Origin: Paralithodes platypus
Lineage: Eukaryota; Arthropoda; Malacostraca; Decapoda; Lithodidae
Reading direction: 5' to 3'
DNA length: 64,000 bases
Assembly (NCBI GenBank): GCA_032716605.1
Contig: CM064492.1
Span: 46,159,403 to 46,223,402, forward strand
In this document: positions 54,885-64,000 of the stretch, piece after piece
How positions within the stretch are numbered: position 1 is the first letter of the stretch
Layout: the number at the start of each line of letters is the position of its first letter
Program-made: the position numbers and the translations under genes
The notes under the pieces: generated by a model
Seen by the model: the letters and a program-made list of their open reading frames with translations, nothing else
The model's database searches: none
What the model was told of the DNA's origin: nothing

Positions 54885-56585
54885 GTGGAGTCGGATGATG
54901 CAGTGCCTACTATTCCCATCAAACAGGCACCGGCACTAGAACTAATAAAGTTTTCCCATGCTAGAATAAGAAGGGCTATAGAAAAAATGAACAGAAGTAA
55001 GTCACCGGGACCGGATGGGATACACCCGAGAATCATAAAGGAAGGAGGGGAGATGTTAGTAGAGCCATTAAAAATGTTATTTGAGGTATCGTTTAATACA
55101 GGACAAATCCCGATGGACTGGAGAGAGGCGAACATAACAGCTGTATTTAAGAAGGGAAAGAGAAATGACCCAGGGAATTATAGACCAGTCAGTTTGACAA
55201 GTGTTGTGTGTAAACTAATGGAAACGGTAATTAGAGAAGGAATAATGGATCATATGAAGTCAAACCAACTTTTCAGTGGGAGACAGTTCGGATTCTTGCC
55301 GGGGAGGTCGACGGTACTACAGCTAATTAAGGTGGTAGATGATTGGATGCAAATTCTAGAAGATGGTGATGTAATAGACGTGGTATATTGCGATTTTATG
55401 AAGGCCTTCGATAAGGTCCCACATAAAAGGTTAATAGAGAAAGTTAGAAGCTATAATATAGGGGAGAAATGTGTGAAATGGATAGAAGCCTTCCTGAAAG
55501 ATCGGAGACAGAGGGTACTGGTGAATGGAATAGGCTCGGGGTGGAGGGAAATTACAAGTGGGGTACCTCAGGGATCTGTGTTGGGACCACTGCTGTTCGT
55601 TATATTTATCAACGACTTGCCTGAAGTTATAACTAATGGAAGTGAGGTATACCTGTATGCGGATGACACTAAACTGTATAGAAGAGTGAGGAGTAAGGAA
55701 GATATGGGTTTGCTTCAAGGAGATGTGGAGGGCATGAAGGGATGGTCTGAGCATTGGTTAATGCCTTTTCATCCAAAAAAATGCAAGTACATGCGGATTG
55801 GGACTAGCAAGATAGACAAGGTAGGATACAGTATGTATGAAGCGATGGAGGAAGTGAATGCAGAAAAGGATATAGGAGTAGTGATAGACAATAAGTTAAA
55901 TTTCTCAGAACATTTAGCGGAAAAGATAAACAAAGCCAATAGAATTGTAGGGCTGATAAGGAGGACATTTGTGTCACTTGACGAAGAAATCTTCAGGAAT
56001 CTCAATACAGCGCTGGTTAGGCCGCACCTGGAATATGCGAACCAGGTTTGGGCTCCATATATGGTAAAGGATATAGAAGCAGTGGAGAAAGTGCAGAGGA
56101 GAGCTAGCAAGCTGGTACCAACGTTGAAGAACGCGGGCTATGAGCAGAGGTTGAGGACACTGGGGCTTCCGACACTGGCATATAGGAGAAAGAGAGGGGA
56201 TATGATAGAGACTTTTAAGATAGTGTCAGGAAAGTACGATGAGGATGTGTGTGAAGGTATCTTCTTGATGCGGGAGGGAACAAGAACGAGAGGACACTCT
56301 AAGAAAATTTACAAAGAAAGAAATAGGCTTGAGAAGGCAAAGAACTCATTTTGTGATAGAGTGGTAAATGAGTGGAACGCACTGCCCCAGTATGTAGTCG
56401 ATTCCGAATCAATAAGGGAGTTTGAAAGTAATCTTGATAAAGCATGGGGAAGACAAGATTTGAAGTATGATTATAAAACAAAAATACAGAATAGTAAAAA
56501 TTTTGCGTCTGCTACCGCCGCCGCCAACACCATGAACGACCGCACCAGTGCAAGTACTGGTACTGAGCTGGATACACAGGCATAG
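54885..56585 (+). CDS. CR1 copy 2 reverse transcriptase domain
   Basis: Continuous RT domain nearly identical to 26576-28354: SPGPDGIHPRIIKE, YCDFMKAFDKVPHKRL, SGVPQGSVLGPLLF, YADDTKLY, ending ASTGTELDTQA. No ATG is required, since it is normally the C-terminal part of ORF2. Detached from the endonuclease by the frameshift near 54835 and by LINE-G. Reverse transcription at the nicked target is its expected role. Confidence 0.85.
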   Translation: MESDDAVPTIPIKQAPALELIKFSHARIRRAIEKMNRSKSPGPDGIHPRIIKEGGEMLVEPLKMLFEVSFNTGQIPMDWREANITAVFKKGKRNDPGNYRPVSLTSVVCKLMETVIREGIMDHMKSNQLFSGRQFGFLPGRSTVLQLIKVVDDWMQILEDGDVIDVVYCDFMKAFDKVPHKRLIEKVRSYNIGEKCVKWIEAFLKDRRQRVLVNGIGSGWREITSGVPQGSVLGPLLFVIFINDLPEVITNGSEVYLYADDTKLYRRVRSKEDMGLLQGDVEGMKGWSEHWLMPFHPKKCKYMRIGTSKIDKVGYSMYEAMEEVNAEKDIGVVIDNKLNFSEHLAEKINKANRIVGLIRRTFVSLDEEIFRNLNTALVRPHLEYANQVWAPYMVKDIEAVEKVQRRASKLVPTLKNAGYEQRLRTLGLPTLAYRRKRGDMIETFKIVSGKYDEDVCEGIFLMREGTRTRGHSKKIYKERNRLEKAKNSFCDRVVNEWNALPQYVVDSESIREFESNLDKAWGRQDLKYDYKTKIQNSKNFASATAAANTMNDRTSASTGTELDTQA

Positions 56586-56628
56586 TTTGCCTTTTTCCAG
56601 AGGATCTACTGTAAGAAACTGTAAGAAT

Positions 56629-57634
56629 ATTTAGTAGTGGCCCCGAAATCATTGACAATATGCCTATTATATAATAGTTCTCTTTCAAACACCCGCGGTC
56701 AGCCTGTTTGAAACAACCGCCACAGGGGAAAGAGGGCCGACATCATAAGTGCAACGCTCATTCTCTTATGGAATCGTCTATATGATTGGGTACTCACTAC
56801 GAAAAACTTCGAAAAATAAAAAAGAATTAATAACTTAAGAATTGTTATAATAAAGCTTCCCAACTTTGTGGATGTCTTTCTGTGGATTCTATCAGAGACG
56901 CTGAAGCTTGCGGCGTCATCCCGCCTTCAATGATATATCAAGATTAAACTTAAGACATCAACGAATGGGAAGGGGATGGAAGGGAGGGCTCTACATTGTC
57001 GATGATTTCGGGGCCACTTCTAAATATTAGGTTTTTCTTCTTCCCTCCGGGACTCAAACCTATAATTTATTAGTGGCCCCTCCATCATTGACGATATGCC
57101 TGATATCTCAAGACTGGAGGGGGACATTCGTGACAATATCTGAACCACCAACAAATTACCATGGGTAGATTAAAACAACCATATAAATATCTTAAATTTA
57201 TTGTATACAAACAATATTTTTGGTAAAAAATGGAAAGAAAAGCAGAGTGCATGCTTCGAAGAAATCTGCTTATAAGTAACCTTGCAGGTACATCAGTAAT
57301 GAATATCACATTAAGATTCAATAAAAATATTTTCCAAGAATGTTGTATTCTTGTTCAAAAATAAAAGGAATTCTTTGACCCCTCCTAGATGTCAAAGTTA
57401 TATAGGAACAAACAAATCATTTGATTATACATAATTGTCCTTAAAATTAATTTTTACATACTGTATATTTTGTACAACTTATCTTCTATATCCCATAGTG
57501 CAACTAGTAATGATATACTGCATATTCAAAAATTAAATTTGAACTGTATAACCAGTTCGGCTTAGCAAGTATCACAGCTCGTATACTTATCACATTATCC
57601 GGCGGCGGGTCTGAGGGTCTTGGCTCGCCATTAA
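56629..57634 (-). other. DIRS-D terminal unit remainder and 3' untranslated region
   Basis: Resumes at ATTTAGTAGTGGCCCCG. Second hairpin copy at about 57028-57060 (AGGTTT...AAACCT arms), then sequence shared with DIRS-B. C11 run at 57635-57645. No gene. Confidence 0.6.
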
Positions 57635-57663
57635 CCCCCCCCCCCTCTCCCTTTTTCACACTT

Positions 57664-57905
57664 ATGATTACTGATGATGATGATGCAGTTTTTACCACTG
57701 TGTACACTCCCTGCTGAATAGCAAGGCTAGGGTGGGTGCCCTGATGAATCAGGGACTTAGTGAATAGTTGCCACAGATTGCTAGACCGCACCGTTCACCA
57801 ACAGCACTGACGTCTGCCAATAACACACTGGCTGGCCCGAGGCTCGAACCGTCAACCTCACGGTTAGCAGGCGAACGCTCTACCAATCGAGCTACGGCCT
57901 GTGAC
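57664..57905 (-). mobile_element. tRNA-related SINE
   Basis: On the minus strand the head reads GGCCGTAGCTCGATTGGTAG (A-box-like TAGCTCGATTGG), then CCTGCTAACCGTGAGG, and GGTTCGAGCC (B box). A body and a (CATCAT)n tail (57670-57683) follow. It is inserted between the C run and the YR stop of DIRS-D, absent in DIRS-B. Imperfect flanks ACACTTAT / ACTCTTAA may be the target duplication. Not a functional tRNA gene: the acceptor arms do not pair cleanly. Confidence 0.65.
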
Positions 57906-58487
57906 TCTTAAATCTAGTAGCACAAAGACCAATTAGACCTGCTGGCGTAATGCCACACAGGTGAGTTTTGGTTTATCCAAAGCCACAGATAGGTAGCGCG
58001 TCAGGAAAGTATGATTGGATGACCACAATCGTGTGTTAGCTATGTCATCTATGGAATAATTATGCAAGAATCTTAAAGAATCTGCCCACTTCCTGATGTC
58101 GTGTGCCCTTCCCACTATACCGGGATTACTTTCTCGGATTACATCTACAAGCAAGGATGCTAATTTTCTTCTTGTGACGCGCTTACCGGCACTATTGACC
58201 CATAAAGCTCCCTGCTGTTGAAGTTGTGACAATCTCAAAAGCTTGATCAGAGATTGCACTGGGCATAAAACATGGTGTGTGTCTCCACGCTTGAGTGCCA
58301 GGATAGTAAAATCAGAAAATACATGATCTCTATGCTAATTTTTAGCGACAAAAGTGGGGGATAGAGCAATTTGTACATTAATATTGCGTCTCCCAAACCT
58401 GAGGCAATTAGGTTCGTTGCTCATCGCCGCCAACTCAGACACCCTGTTACCTGTGGCCAAAGCCATAAGGAACACAGCCTTCTTTAA

Positions 58488-58924
58488 CGCCTTACGAGCG
58501 GGCCCGTCAGTAACTTCTACTACCCGCCAAGCGGGTGGTTTTACCCTAAACGACCTTGTTTCCGTGCTCTTTTTCATGCATAAACAAGAGCCAGAGCGTA
58601 ATACAATTATGTATCCCTGAAAGGGCGATAATTGAGCTTTCCAATGACACCAGAACCATCCTTCTACGACCACGCGTTCTCTTGCAACGATCGTGCAAGA
58701 CGAGTGCAAAATCCCTAAAATACGGTAATTTCCTTACATAATTCCCTGTGTAGCGAGGCAGTGAGTGTGAGTGCGAGTGCTGGCGCGGGAACCGTGCCGA
58801 GCGGTCAGAGCCGACCTACGCTCCTCCCACTGCGCGTCTCTCTCTCTCAGAGCCAAATATTCCTCAAAATTGCACACCGCCTTAAGTCGATCCCCGACTT
58901 AAGTCCACCCCCGCCAGACAAGGG
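58488..58924. mobile_element. TTAA-flanked MITE, family 2 (437 bp)
   Basis: TTAA at 58484-58487 and 58925-58928. DIRS-B has the uninterrupted site CTTCTTTAACAGTGAG. Ends CGCCTTACGAGCGGG and, from the right, CCCTTGTCTGGCGGG are only partly alike. Near the right end GACTTAAG-type motifs occur twice. No coding capacity. Assignment to piggyBac rests on the TTAA target. Confidence 0.65.
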
Positions 58925-59097
58925 TTAACAGTGAGTCGAAATCCGGCGCATGATTATACTTGCGCGAATGAAGCAAAGACAATACTTTGTCAAGTGACCA
59001 GGTAGGCATGAGCTGACACCCGGGGTGGTGGGCGAAGCTTGAAACTTGATCTCATGAACCCTTTCTCCTCTGCATGCGGTATAGATAGCCCTGTTAA

Positions 59098-59749
59098 CCC
59101 GGCAAGTGCGGGAAGACTCTTAAGAGTTTCCCCGGGCGACTGCGGGAAGACTCTTAAGATCCTGAGCCTAAAAAAATCCATTTAAAACACCCCCAAAAAA
59201 CTTTAACCCTTTTTTTCTCTTTCTTTTTTTTTTTTTTTGCCCCTTGCCATGCCAAATATCACTCTTCCACATCCCCTCCTTCTCCACTTCCCCCCCCCTC
59301 CTTCTCCACTTCCCCCCCCCCCCCTCCTTCAGTTATCACTTATTTTCCCTGTTATTCCCTTATTCGGTGGTCTATTTTCGTGCTAACATTAGCGAGTTGC
59401 AAGCAGGGCATTGTCATCACTGTTACCAAGCGAGTGCAAGAGAGACAGAGAGAGAGTATCGATCGACAGTCTCTCTCCAGACGTGGGGAAAAGTGGAGGG
59501 GAGGGAGGTTGCCTCAGCCATAAATTATGTAACTCCCGGCCTGTATCGCCGATTTTGACCATCCAAACGCTGTTTCCACTTGTTTTATTGCTGTAACAGG
59601 TTAATACCTTTATAATCAACCAAAAATAGGCGCATATGGATAAGTATTAATGCTATTTATGGTAAAATAACGATGTTAGTGATGGGAACAGCTCAAATAC
59701 GTGCGCACAGGTGTGTGGTGTCTCATACCCCCCATGCGCACGTCTTAGG
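59098..59749. mobile_element. TTAA-flanked insertion, family 3 (652 bp)
   Basis: TTAA at 59094-59097; the other side reads TTGA (59750-59753), probably a decayed TTAA. DIRS-B shows the empty region. The left end CCCGGCAAGTGCGGGAAGAC carries GCGGGAAGACTCTTAAG twice (spacing 34 bp), recalling the doubled GGAAGGGCTCTTGAA of the piggyBac family. Contains T and C homopolymers near 59222-59330. No gene. Confidence 0.5.
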
Positions 59750-59831
59750 TTGAGTCATAAAAGGGAGTTCTGATAGCTGACAAATGATTCTTCAGTGTTA
59801 TTACAGAAAGGCGTTTTTGCTCAAATAAGTA

Positions 59832-61145
59832 CAGTAACCCCTCGCTATTTCGGACCTCTAAATATCGGAAACCTGTACTAGCCGGATCGGTGACGGCCTC
59901 CCGGACACGTACTTCCGTTTTCCAGACATTTCCGTCATCGTTCCGACGTTGTCGGACGTTATATAAGTATTCGGCAAATGTCCATCATAACCGTCATATA
60001 TACGTCCTCTGATATCTCGTATATTTCCGAAATGTGTCGTAACAGTGTCCGACAGACGGATGACGCGCTCACGTCACCGGACAATAAGGGTGAATATCCG
60101 ACAAACAGAAGGGACGTCCGATGCCATCTTACATCCAGGGCCCAAGCGTGGGATGCTGGGGAGGCTGGGAGCGTCAGTCCGCACCAAGCTCTGTTGTGTT
60201 ACACATCGACGCGTGCCATTATTTTGTTCACCCTGCCTCCCAAGGATAAGCCTAAGCGTAAGGTGACTTCTATATCACTAGAAAATAAGCTTCAGATGTT
60301 GAAGGATCTGGACAGTGGGATGAAAGCGAAGCAACTTCAGGAGAAGTACAACTTCGGTCGATCTACGACTTCATCCGGGACAAGGAAAAAGTCCGGCAGC
60401 ATGGCGCAGCTGTGCTTCACGGTCCTTCTACCGCCAAGATCTTTCGCAAGGCTAAGCTAGCCTATCAAGACATCAACGACGCAGTTTTGAAGTGGTACAG
60501 ACAACATCGTGCTGAGGGCGTACCAGTGAGAGGCATCGAGATCCAGCATGCAGCAGAACATTTTGGACAGCACCTGCATCACCCAAACTTCAAGGCGAGC
60601 GAGGGGTGGTTATGGAGGTTCCGAAACCGCCATGGCCTCACCAACAGAACCATTTGTGGCGAAATTTTGAGCGCCGATACTTCGGCCATAGAACCCTTCA
60701 CTGAACGCTTTCAAGCCCTTATAACCGAGGAACACCTTCAACATTGGCAACTGTATAACGGCGACGAGACTGGCTTGTATTGGCGTTCTCTGCCCTCCAA
60801 CACACAAGCGTACCGAGAACTCACGTCCACACCTGGCCACAAAAGTGTGAAGGACCGCATTTCAGTGCTTTGTTGTGCCAATTCCGACGCAAGCCACCGT
60901 GTGACCCCTACAATCGTCGGAAAATCGCAGAAGCCTAGAGTGATTAAGGACCTCATCGTCAACAATCAACTCCCTGTCGACTACTATGGATCAAAGAAAG
61001 CTTGGTTCAACCAGCTAATCACTGAGGATTTCTTTCACAAGAGATTTGTACCTGATGTTCGGTCGTTCCAAAATCGTGTTTATGGTATACCTTATGACGA
61101 AGCTGTTGCCATCTTATTGTTCGACAACGCACCTGCCCACCCATG
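59832..61145 (+). mobile_element. pogo/Tigger transposon, 3' part missing
   Basis: Begins CAGTAACCCCTCGCTATTTC after a TA (59830-59831) in DIRS-D. Encodes a Tigger-type transposase that is cut at 61145 by another pogo-type end (CAGTGGTCCCTCGC, 61148). The right terminal repeat was not found. Confidence 0.75.
60231..61145 (+). pseudogene. Tigger/CENP-B-like transposase, truncated
   Basis: Starts near PPKDKPKRKVTSISLE with a psq-type helix-turn-helix (KLQMLKDLDSGMKAKQLQEK). A frameshift at about 60360-60370 is followed by DFIRDKEKVRQHG in the other frame. The CENP-B/Tc5-type second HTH (AYQDINDAVLKWYRQ, ASEGWLWRFRNRHGL) and the DDE domain follow, with YNGDETGLYWR (first Asp) and LLFDNAPAHP (second Asp). 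The third acidic residue is lost. Expected ATG reads CTG. Jerky/Tigger host genes are relatives, but the terminal repeat and truncation mark this as a transposon. Confidence 0.8.
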
Positions 61146-61147
61146 TA

Positions 61148-61364
61148 CAGTGGTCCCTCGCATTTGGCGAGTTTCAGCTTGGTGAAACACAGTATTGGCG
61201 ATAGGTTAGATATGGTACCAGAATCCGAATTTGGCGCTTCAAATTCACTTTTGGCGCCAAGAATCTGAGTGACTGAAATCGCCAATAGGCCTATACAATA
61301 ATTTACTTATAATTACTTATTATATCTTATAAACATAATAGTAGATAGCTAACTTACCATAATA
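61148..61364. mobile_element. pogo-type end, element incomplete
   Basis: CAGTGGTCCCTCGCATTTGG follows TA (61146-61147). Contains repeated TTGGCG motifs. It may extend beyond the MITE at 61365-61880, but I could not find a matching right end. Confidence 0.4.
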
Positions 61365-61880
61365 CAGTCTGGCCTGCCAATACGCGAGAATATGGGCGAC
61401 ACGCGAGGGCGCGGAATGAAAATTCGCGTATTAGCAATAGAGTATTATATGGGAATAAATTGATATGGGCGGCACTGACTCCAAGTTGTCTACTTTAGGC
61501 CTATTTATCTCCGTCAATTGCCACAAAAGGTACATATATGTATACATAAACATCCAAATCATTAGAAAATATAACAATAATAATAAACTCACCTTAAAAT
61601 TAACAGTAAATGTCCAACACGAGTCGGACAGCTGTTGCGCGAGCGTGGACTGAGAGTAGACTGGCGTATCCCACAATGCCCTGTGTGCCTACGTAACTGG
61701 CGCGGAATGGTGGGGGGCCTCACTTATTAGCTGAACTCCCCGGAATTGCCCTTCTATCGGGCCCGGATTCGCGTTTTAAAGGTACATCACGCGTTTTGAA
61801 AGTTTGGGTATGATTCGACCCCCTCCTCGCGTATAAGGTGAATCGCGTATTAAAAGCTCGCGTATTGGCAGGTCAGACTG
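61365..61880 (+). mobile_element. pogo-type MITE copy 2 (516 bp)
   Basis: Flanked by TA (61363-61364 and 61881-61882). Read on the minus strand it is nearly identical to 42985-43494, including the ACTCGTGTTGGAC and GCGCAACAGCTGTCC blocks. Small differences include an added GGCCTA near 61498. Confidence 0.88.
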
Positions 61881-61882
61881 TA

Positions 61883-62285
61883 CTAAATTATATTTCATAA
61901 TAAACTTATATAAACCGAGTAATCTTGGCCAAACCGATACGCATGCGGTTTTGTTTACCACCGGTTTACTAAAGTGCCATCATTATCGATTTGGAAGTTG
62001 AAGTTCAAGTTAAATCCGCTAGCATATATTGTTAGATGTAAGACATGATAAATACCACTAGGAATATGAATTGGCAAAATCCATATCCAAAATCCAACAA
62101 TTCAAAATTGTTCTGAAATTTCAAAACAAAAGTTTAAAGTGTAAATAATTGCTGCTAGATCGAAAGGTCTCTAGATCTAGCGGAAGTTGCTATACGTATT
62201 GGCAGTACTGTTAGATGTAAGACATGATAAATAGACCTACCACTAGAAATATGAATTGGCAAAATCCATATAATATCTATCTATT
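61883..62285. other. Unassigned interval with a 179-bp spaced direct repeat
   Basis: GTTAGATGTAAGACATGATA occurs at 62031 and 62210, each followed by ATATGAATTGGCAAAATCC. No gene. Confidence 0.4.
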
Positions 62286-62586
62286 GTTACGACCGGCACT
62301 ACGAAATAAACAAGGGCACTTAATAATGGACTAGGTGATAGGCTATATCTGCAACAACGGTACGCTAATTCCAAACCCTCGAACTATTACGCCGGTGAAC
62401 ATAACACTTAAACCCTCCAGAGTTAATCTACTGGATAACGGGGTATCAATTAACTGGGTTTTAACCCTTCCTCCCCGGGCTGCCTTACTTAAGGACGGAG
62501 GCTGTATCCGGGCGATTTGGCTGAAAACACAACATACGTTAACTAAGGCTAATCTTGCTTAATATACTACCTACATTAATCAAACA
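62286..62586 (+). mobile_element. LTR-like fragment
   Basis: Starts TGTTACGACCGGCACTACG, similar to the solo LTR start at 38280 (TGTTACGACTGG; both continue with CACTTA/CTCTTA and GGACTA nearby). LINE-F copy 2 interrupts it after 62586. The continuation and other end are not clear. Confidence 0.4.
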
Positions 62587-63138
62587 GGGGTACAACAGGG
62601 GAAGAGGGTTGTAGGAACACTAAAAGCAGTAACAAGAAATAGGGTGGTCAGTATGGAAGTGAAGAAGTCCTTGCATGACAGTGTGGTAATCCCGACACTG
62701 ACTTACGGAAGCGAAGCATGGACGTTGGTTGAGAGACTCAGACCAAGAGTGAGAGCAGTGGAAATGAATTACTTAAGGAGTGCGTGCGGAGTTACATGGA
62801 GGGATAGACAGACTAATGAGGAAGTAAGAAGGAGGTGTGATGTGGAGGTAGATGTGCTGGAAAGTGTGAAAAGGAACAACTTGAGATGGTTCGGCCATAT
62901 GGAACGTATGGAAAGCGAGAGAATGACTAAGAGGGTGTACGAGAGCGAGGTGGAGGGACAGAGGGGGAGAGGTAGACCGAATATGAGGTGGAAGGATGGA
63001 GTGAGGAACTACATGAACGAAGGCGGTGCTGGTTGGGGGGAGGGGCGTCGACTGACTGGGGACAGAGGTGCATGGGGGCGGTTCGTTCGTGGCCACCCCT
63101 TCGGGGATCACGGCGTCAGGCAATAGATAGATAGATAG
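62587..63138 (+). mobile_element. LINE-F copy 2, 3' fragment (552 bp)
   Basis: Flanked by ATTAATCAAACA (62575-62586 and 63139-63150). Encodes the C-terminal region KKSLHDSVVIPTLTYGSEAW, RLRPRVRAVEMNYLRSACG, NNLRWFGHMERMESER, ending GDHGVRQ with an (ATAG)n tail. It lacks the stop codons of copy 1 in the shared part, showing CGA/AGA-type codons where copy 1 has TGA. Heavily 5'-truncated, without RT palm. Confidence 0.88.
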
Positions 63139-63150
63139 ATTAATCAAACA

Positions 63151-63487
63151 TATGTCAAAATGGGTGCCTTACCTTGCCGCGTAGAATGGCGTTGAGTAGA
63201 GCTTTCTAGCTCAACTGGTTCCGGAGTGATGGTGATGGAAGTGGAGGTAACTTTTGCCGCCTATTTACCTCGCCGCGTCCGAACACTCAACCGCGGCCCA
63301 GGCTACGACGAACGTTTTGACTCGTCGCTCTACCTTGAATTATGGCGGGAAGCGATTTTTTAGTGTTTTATTGTTTATTATGCCATATATTATTGTTATT
63401 ATGTTATTTCCACTCAATAAAGTTATTTTTCTGAAGTAATTTGTGTCTCTTGTCACTTATACTTAGTTTTATTGTTATTATTATAGT
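63151..63487. repeat. Module shared with the piggyBac left interior
   Basis: GAATGGCGTTGAGTAGAG (about 63185) and GGCTACGACG further on match 31876-31995 inside the piggyBac element. The stretch TTTTTTAGTGTTTTATTG and the final TTGTGTC...TCACTT...ACTTAG also have counterparts there. On the minus strand both encode a peptide with STQRHST. No 177-bp array is present here. Identity of the module is unknown. Confidence 0.4.
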
Positions 63488-64000
63488 AGTTGTTGTTGTT
63501 CCCCATGCTGCCTGGCCGAACAGCCCCAAGGCCCCGAGCAAGGCCAAGGCCATAACCGAGCGCCCCACAGAACCCTACCCGCCGACCACAATAAAGCCTG
63601 GGTGACCGAAGCCACTCCACGGCGGGGAGCTGAGGAGGAGGGTGCGGAAACGCCCGGGAAACCAAAGCCCCACCCAGGGCCCTGTGCCCCTCAGCAATTA
63701 TGAAGAGAAAGTTGAGGGGCAAGGGAAAAATGTGACGCTTTGGCTTCCAATCTTCGTAGATTGGGAGGTCAATCCACGGAAGAGACGCCGTCACTTGAGA
63801 TCTAGAAAATATATAAGTAAAAGGAACAGTCAGAGTAAGCTATGGGTATGGCAGAGATTGCTCAGTTCTCACTCTGATAGACCAGCCCATCACCACATGA
63901 CTAGAACCCAATTCTCTCCGCATCAGCTAGGAAAGGCCCTAGAAAGCCGCCTTGGCGGGGGATAGCTCCCCTATTTCAACCCTTTTCGGGGTTGGGCACC
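63488..64000 (-). mobile_element. SINE copy 4, running off the window
   Basis: Minus-strand copy including the hairpin-rich head, with the tail at 63488-63500 (AAC repeats followed by TACTATAATAA). The 5' end lies beyond 64000, so its flanking duplication cannot be checked. Close to copies 1 and 3 throughout. Confidence 0.85.

Larger units (their letters stand above)
51453..56628 (+). mobile_element. CR1-type LINE copy 2, near full length
   Basis: Inserted in the DIRS-D terminal unit between CCTAAT and ATTTAGTAG. It carries an untranslated leader, ORF1 and an ORF2 with complete endonuclease and RT. The 3' end is the same double CTGTAAGAA as copy 1. Any duplication of the target is 3 bp or less. 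A second LINE (53504-54270) interrupts ORF2. Confidence 0.85.
57933..59829 (-). pseudogene. Tyrosine recombinase of DIRS-D, in three pieces
   Basis: C-terminal piece 57933-58259 holds HxxR (AHDIRKWADSL) and Tyr (LTRYLSVALD). Middle piece 58335-58484 holds the first Arg (ATGNRVSELAAM). A TTAA-flanked insertion (58488-58924) follows. Next piece 58929-59090 (LSLLHSRKY), then a second insertion (59098-59749), then the N-terminal remnant to 59829. A stop after TFVAKN lies between pieces. Closest to DIRS-B. Confidence 0.7.
51415..59831 (-). mobile_element. DIRS-D, fragmented DIRS-B-type retrotransposon
   Basis: Left end ATAGGTTTGAGTCCCGGAGG at 51415 is interrupted at once by a CR1 LINE (51453-56628). 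The terminal unit, 3' region and recombinase follow on the minus strand. Sequence is close to DIRS-B. The copy is lost at 59831, where a Tigger element starts, and does not resume in the window. Confidence 0.75.

Noticed and set aside
57836..57905. Functional tRNA gene
   Set aside because: A and B boxes are present but the acceptor stem does not pair and a SINE body and tail follow.
60231..61145. Domesticated Jerky/CENP-B host gene
   Set aside because: The frameshift, loss of the third acidic residue and pogo-type terminal sequence point to a dead transposon.

Overview
ORGANISM AND CHARACTER. This is repeat-dominated animal genomic DNA. Tyrosine-recombinase (DIRS) retrotransposons, CR1/jockey-type LINEs, piggyBac, pogo/Tigger elements and microsatellite-tailed LINEs together suggest an arthropod, most plausibly a decapod crustacean; that is an inference from the element mix, not from a marker gene. 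I see no complete host gene. The best candidate for host coding sequence is a terminal-exon-like block at 49299-49593. LAYOUT. (1) 138-12007: DIRS-A (minus strand), with long inverted terminal repeats and gag, RT, RNase H and tyrosine recombinase (YR) all broken. It carries two piggyBac MITEs, a 3' LINE fragment with a nuclease-like C-terminal domain, and a SINE. (2) 12008-14690: fragments of two LINE families and unassigned DNA. (3) 14691-21263: DIRS-B (minus strand), whose RNase H region suggests a recombinant of two DIRS lineages. (4) 21640-24317: a minisatellite and two TA-flanked terminal-inverted-repeat elements. (5) 24649-46360: DIRS-C (minus strand), expanded from roughly 8.7 kb to 21.7 kb by a jockey-like LINE (itself split by a CR1 LINE), an intact-looking autonomous piggyBac, a candidate solo LTR and a pogo-type MITE. 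(6) 46361-51414: a divergent DIRS end, a LINE with a SINE in it, the exon-like ORF, and another SINE. (7) 51415-59831: DIRS-D remnant (minus strand), hit by a second CR1 (which contains another LINE), a tRNA-like SINE and two TTAA-flanked insertions, and cut off by a Tigger element. (8) 59832-64000: a broken Tigger, a pogo MITE, an LTR-like start, a LINE fragment and a SINE running off the end. HOW THE PARTS RELATE. The four DIRS copies serve as empty-site references for one another, so many nested insertions can be delimited to the base from target duplications: TTAA for piggyBac types, TA for pogo types, GTGT for the LTR, and 10-13 bp for most LINEs and SINEs. Two parasite-host pairs are visible. 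The piggyBac MITEs share both ends, including a doubled subterminal motif at 45-bp spacing, with the intact piggyBac. The SINE shares its 3' end and (AAC)n tail with the jockey-like LINE. Most retroelement genes are frameshifted or interrupted; the piggyBac transposase is the only long transposition gene that reads through without a break. Few of these reading frames have convincing ATG starts, because most elements are truncated or broken.
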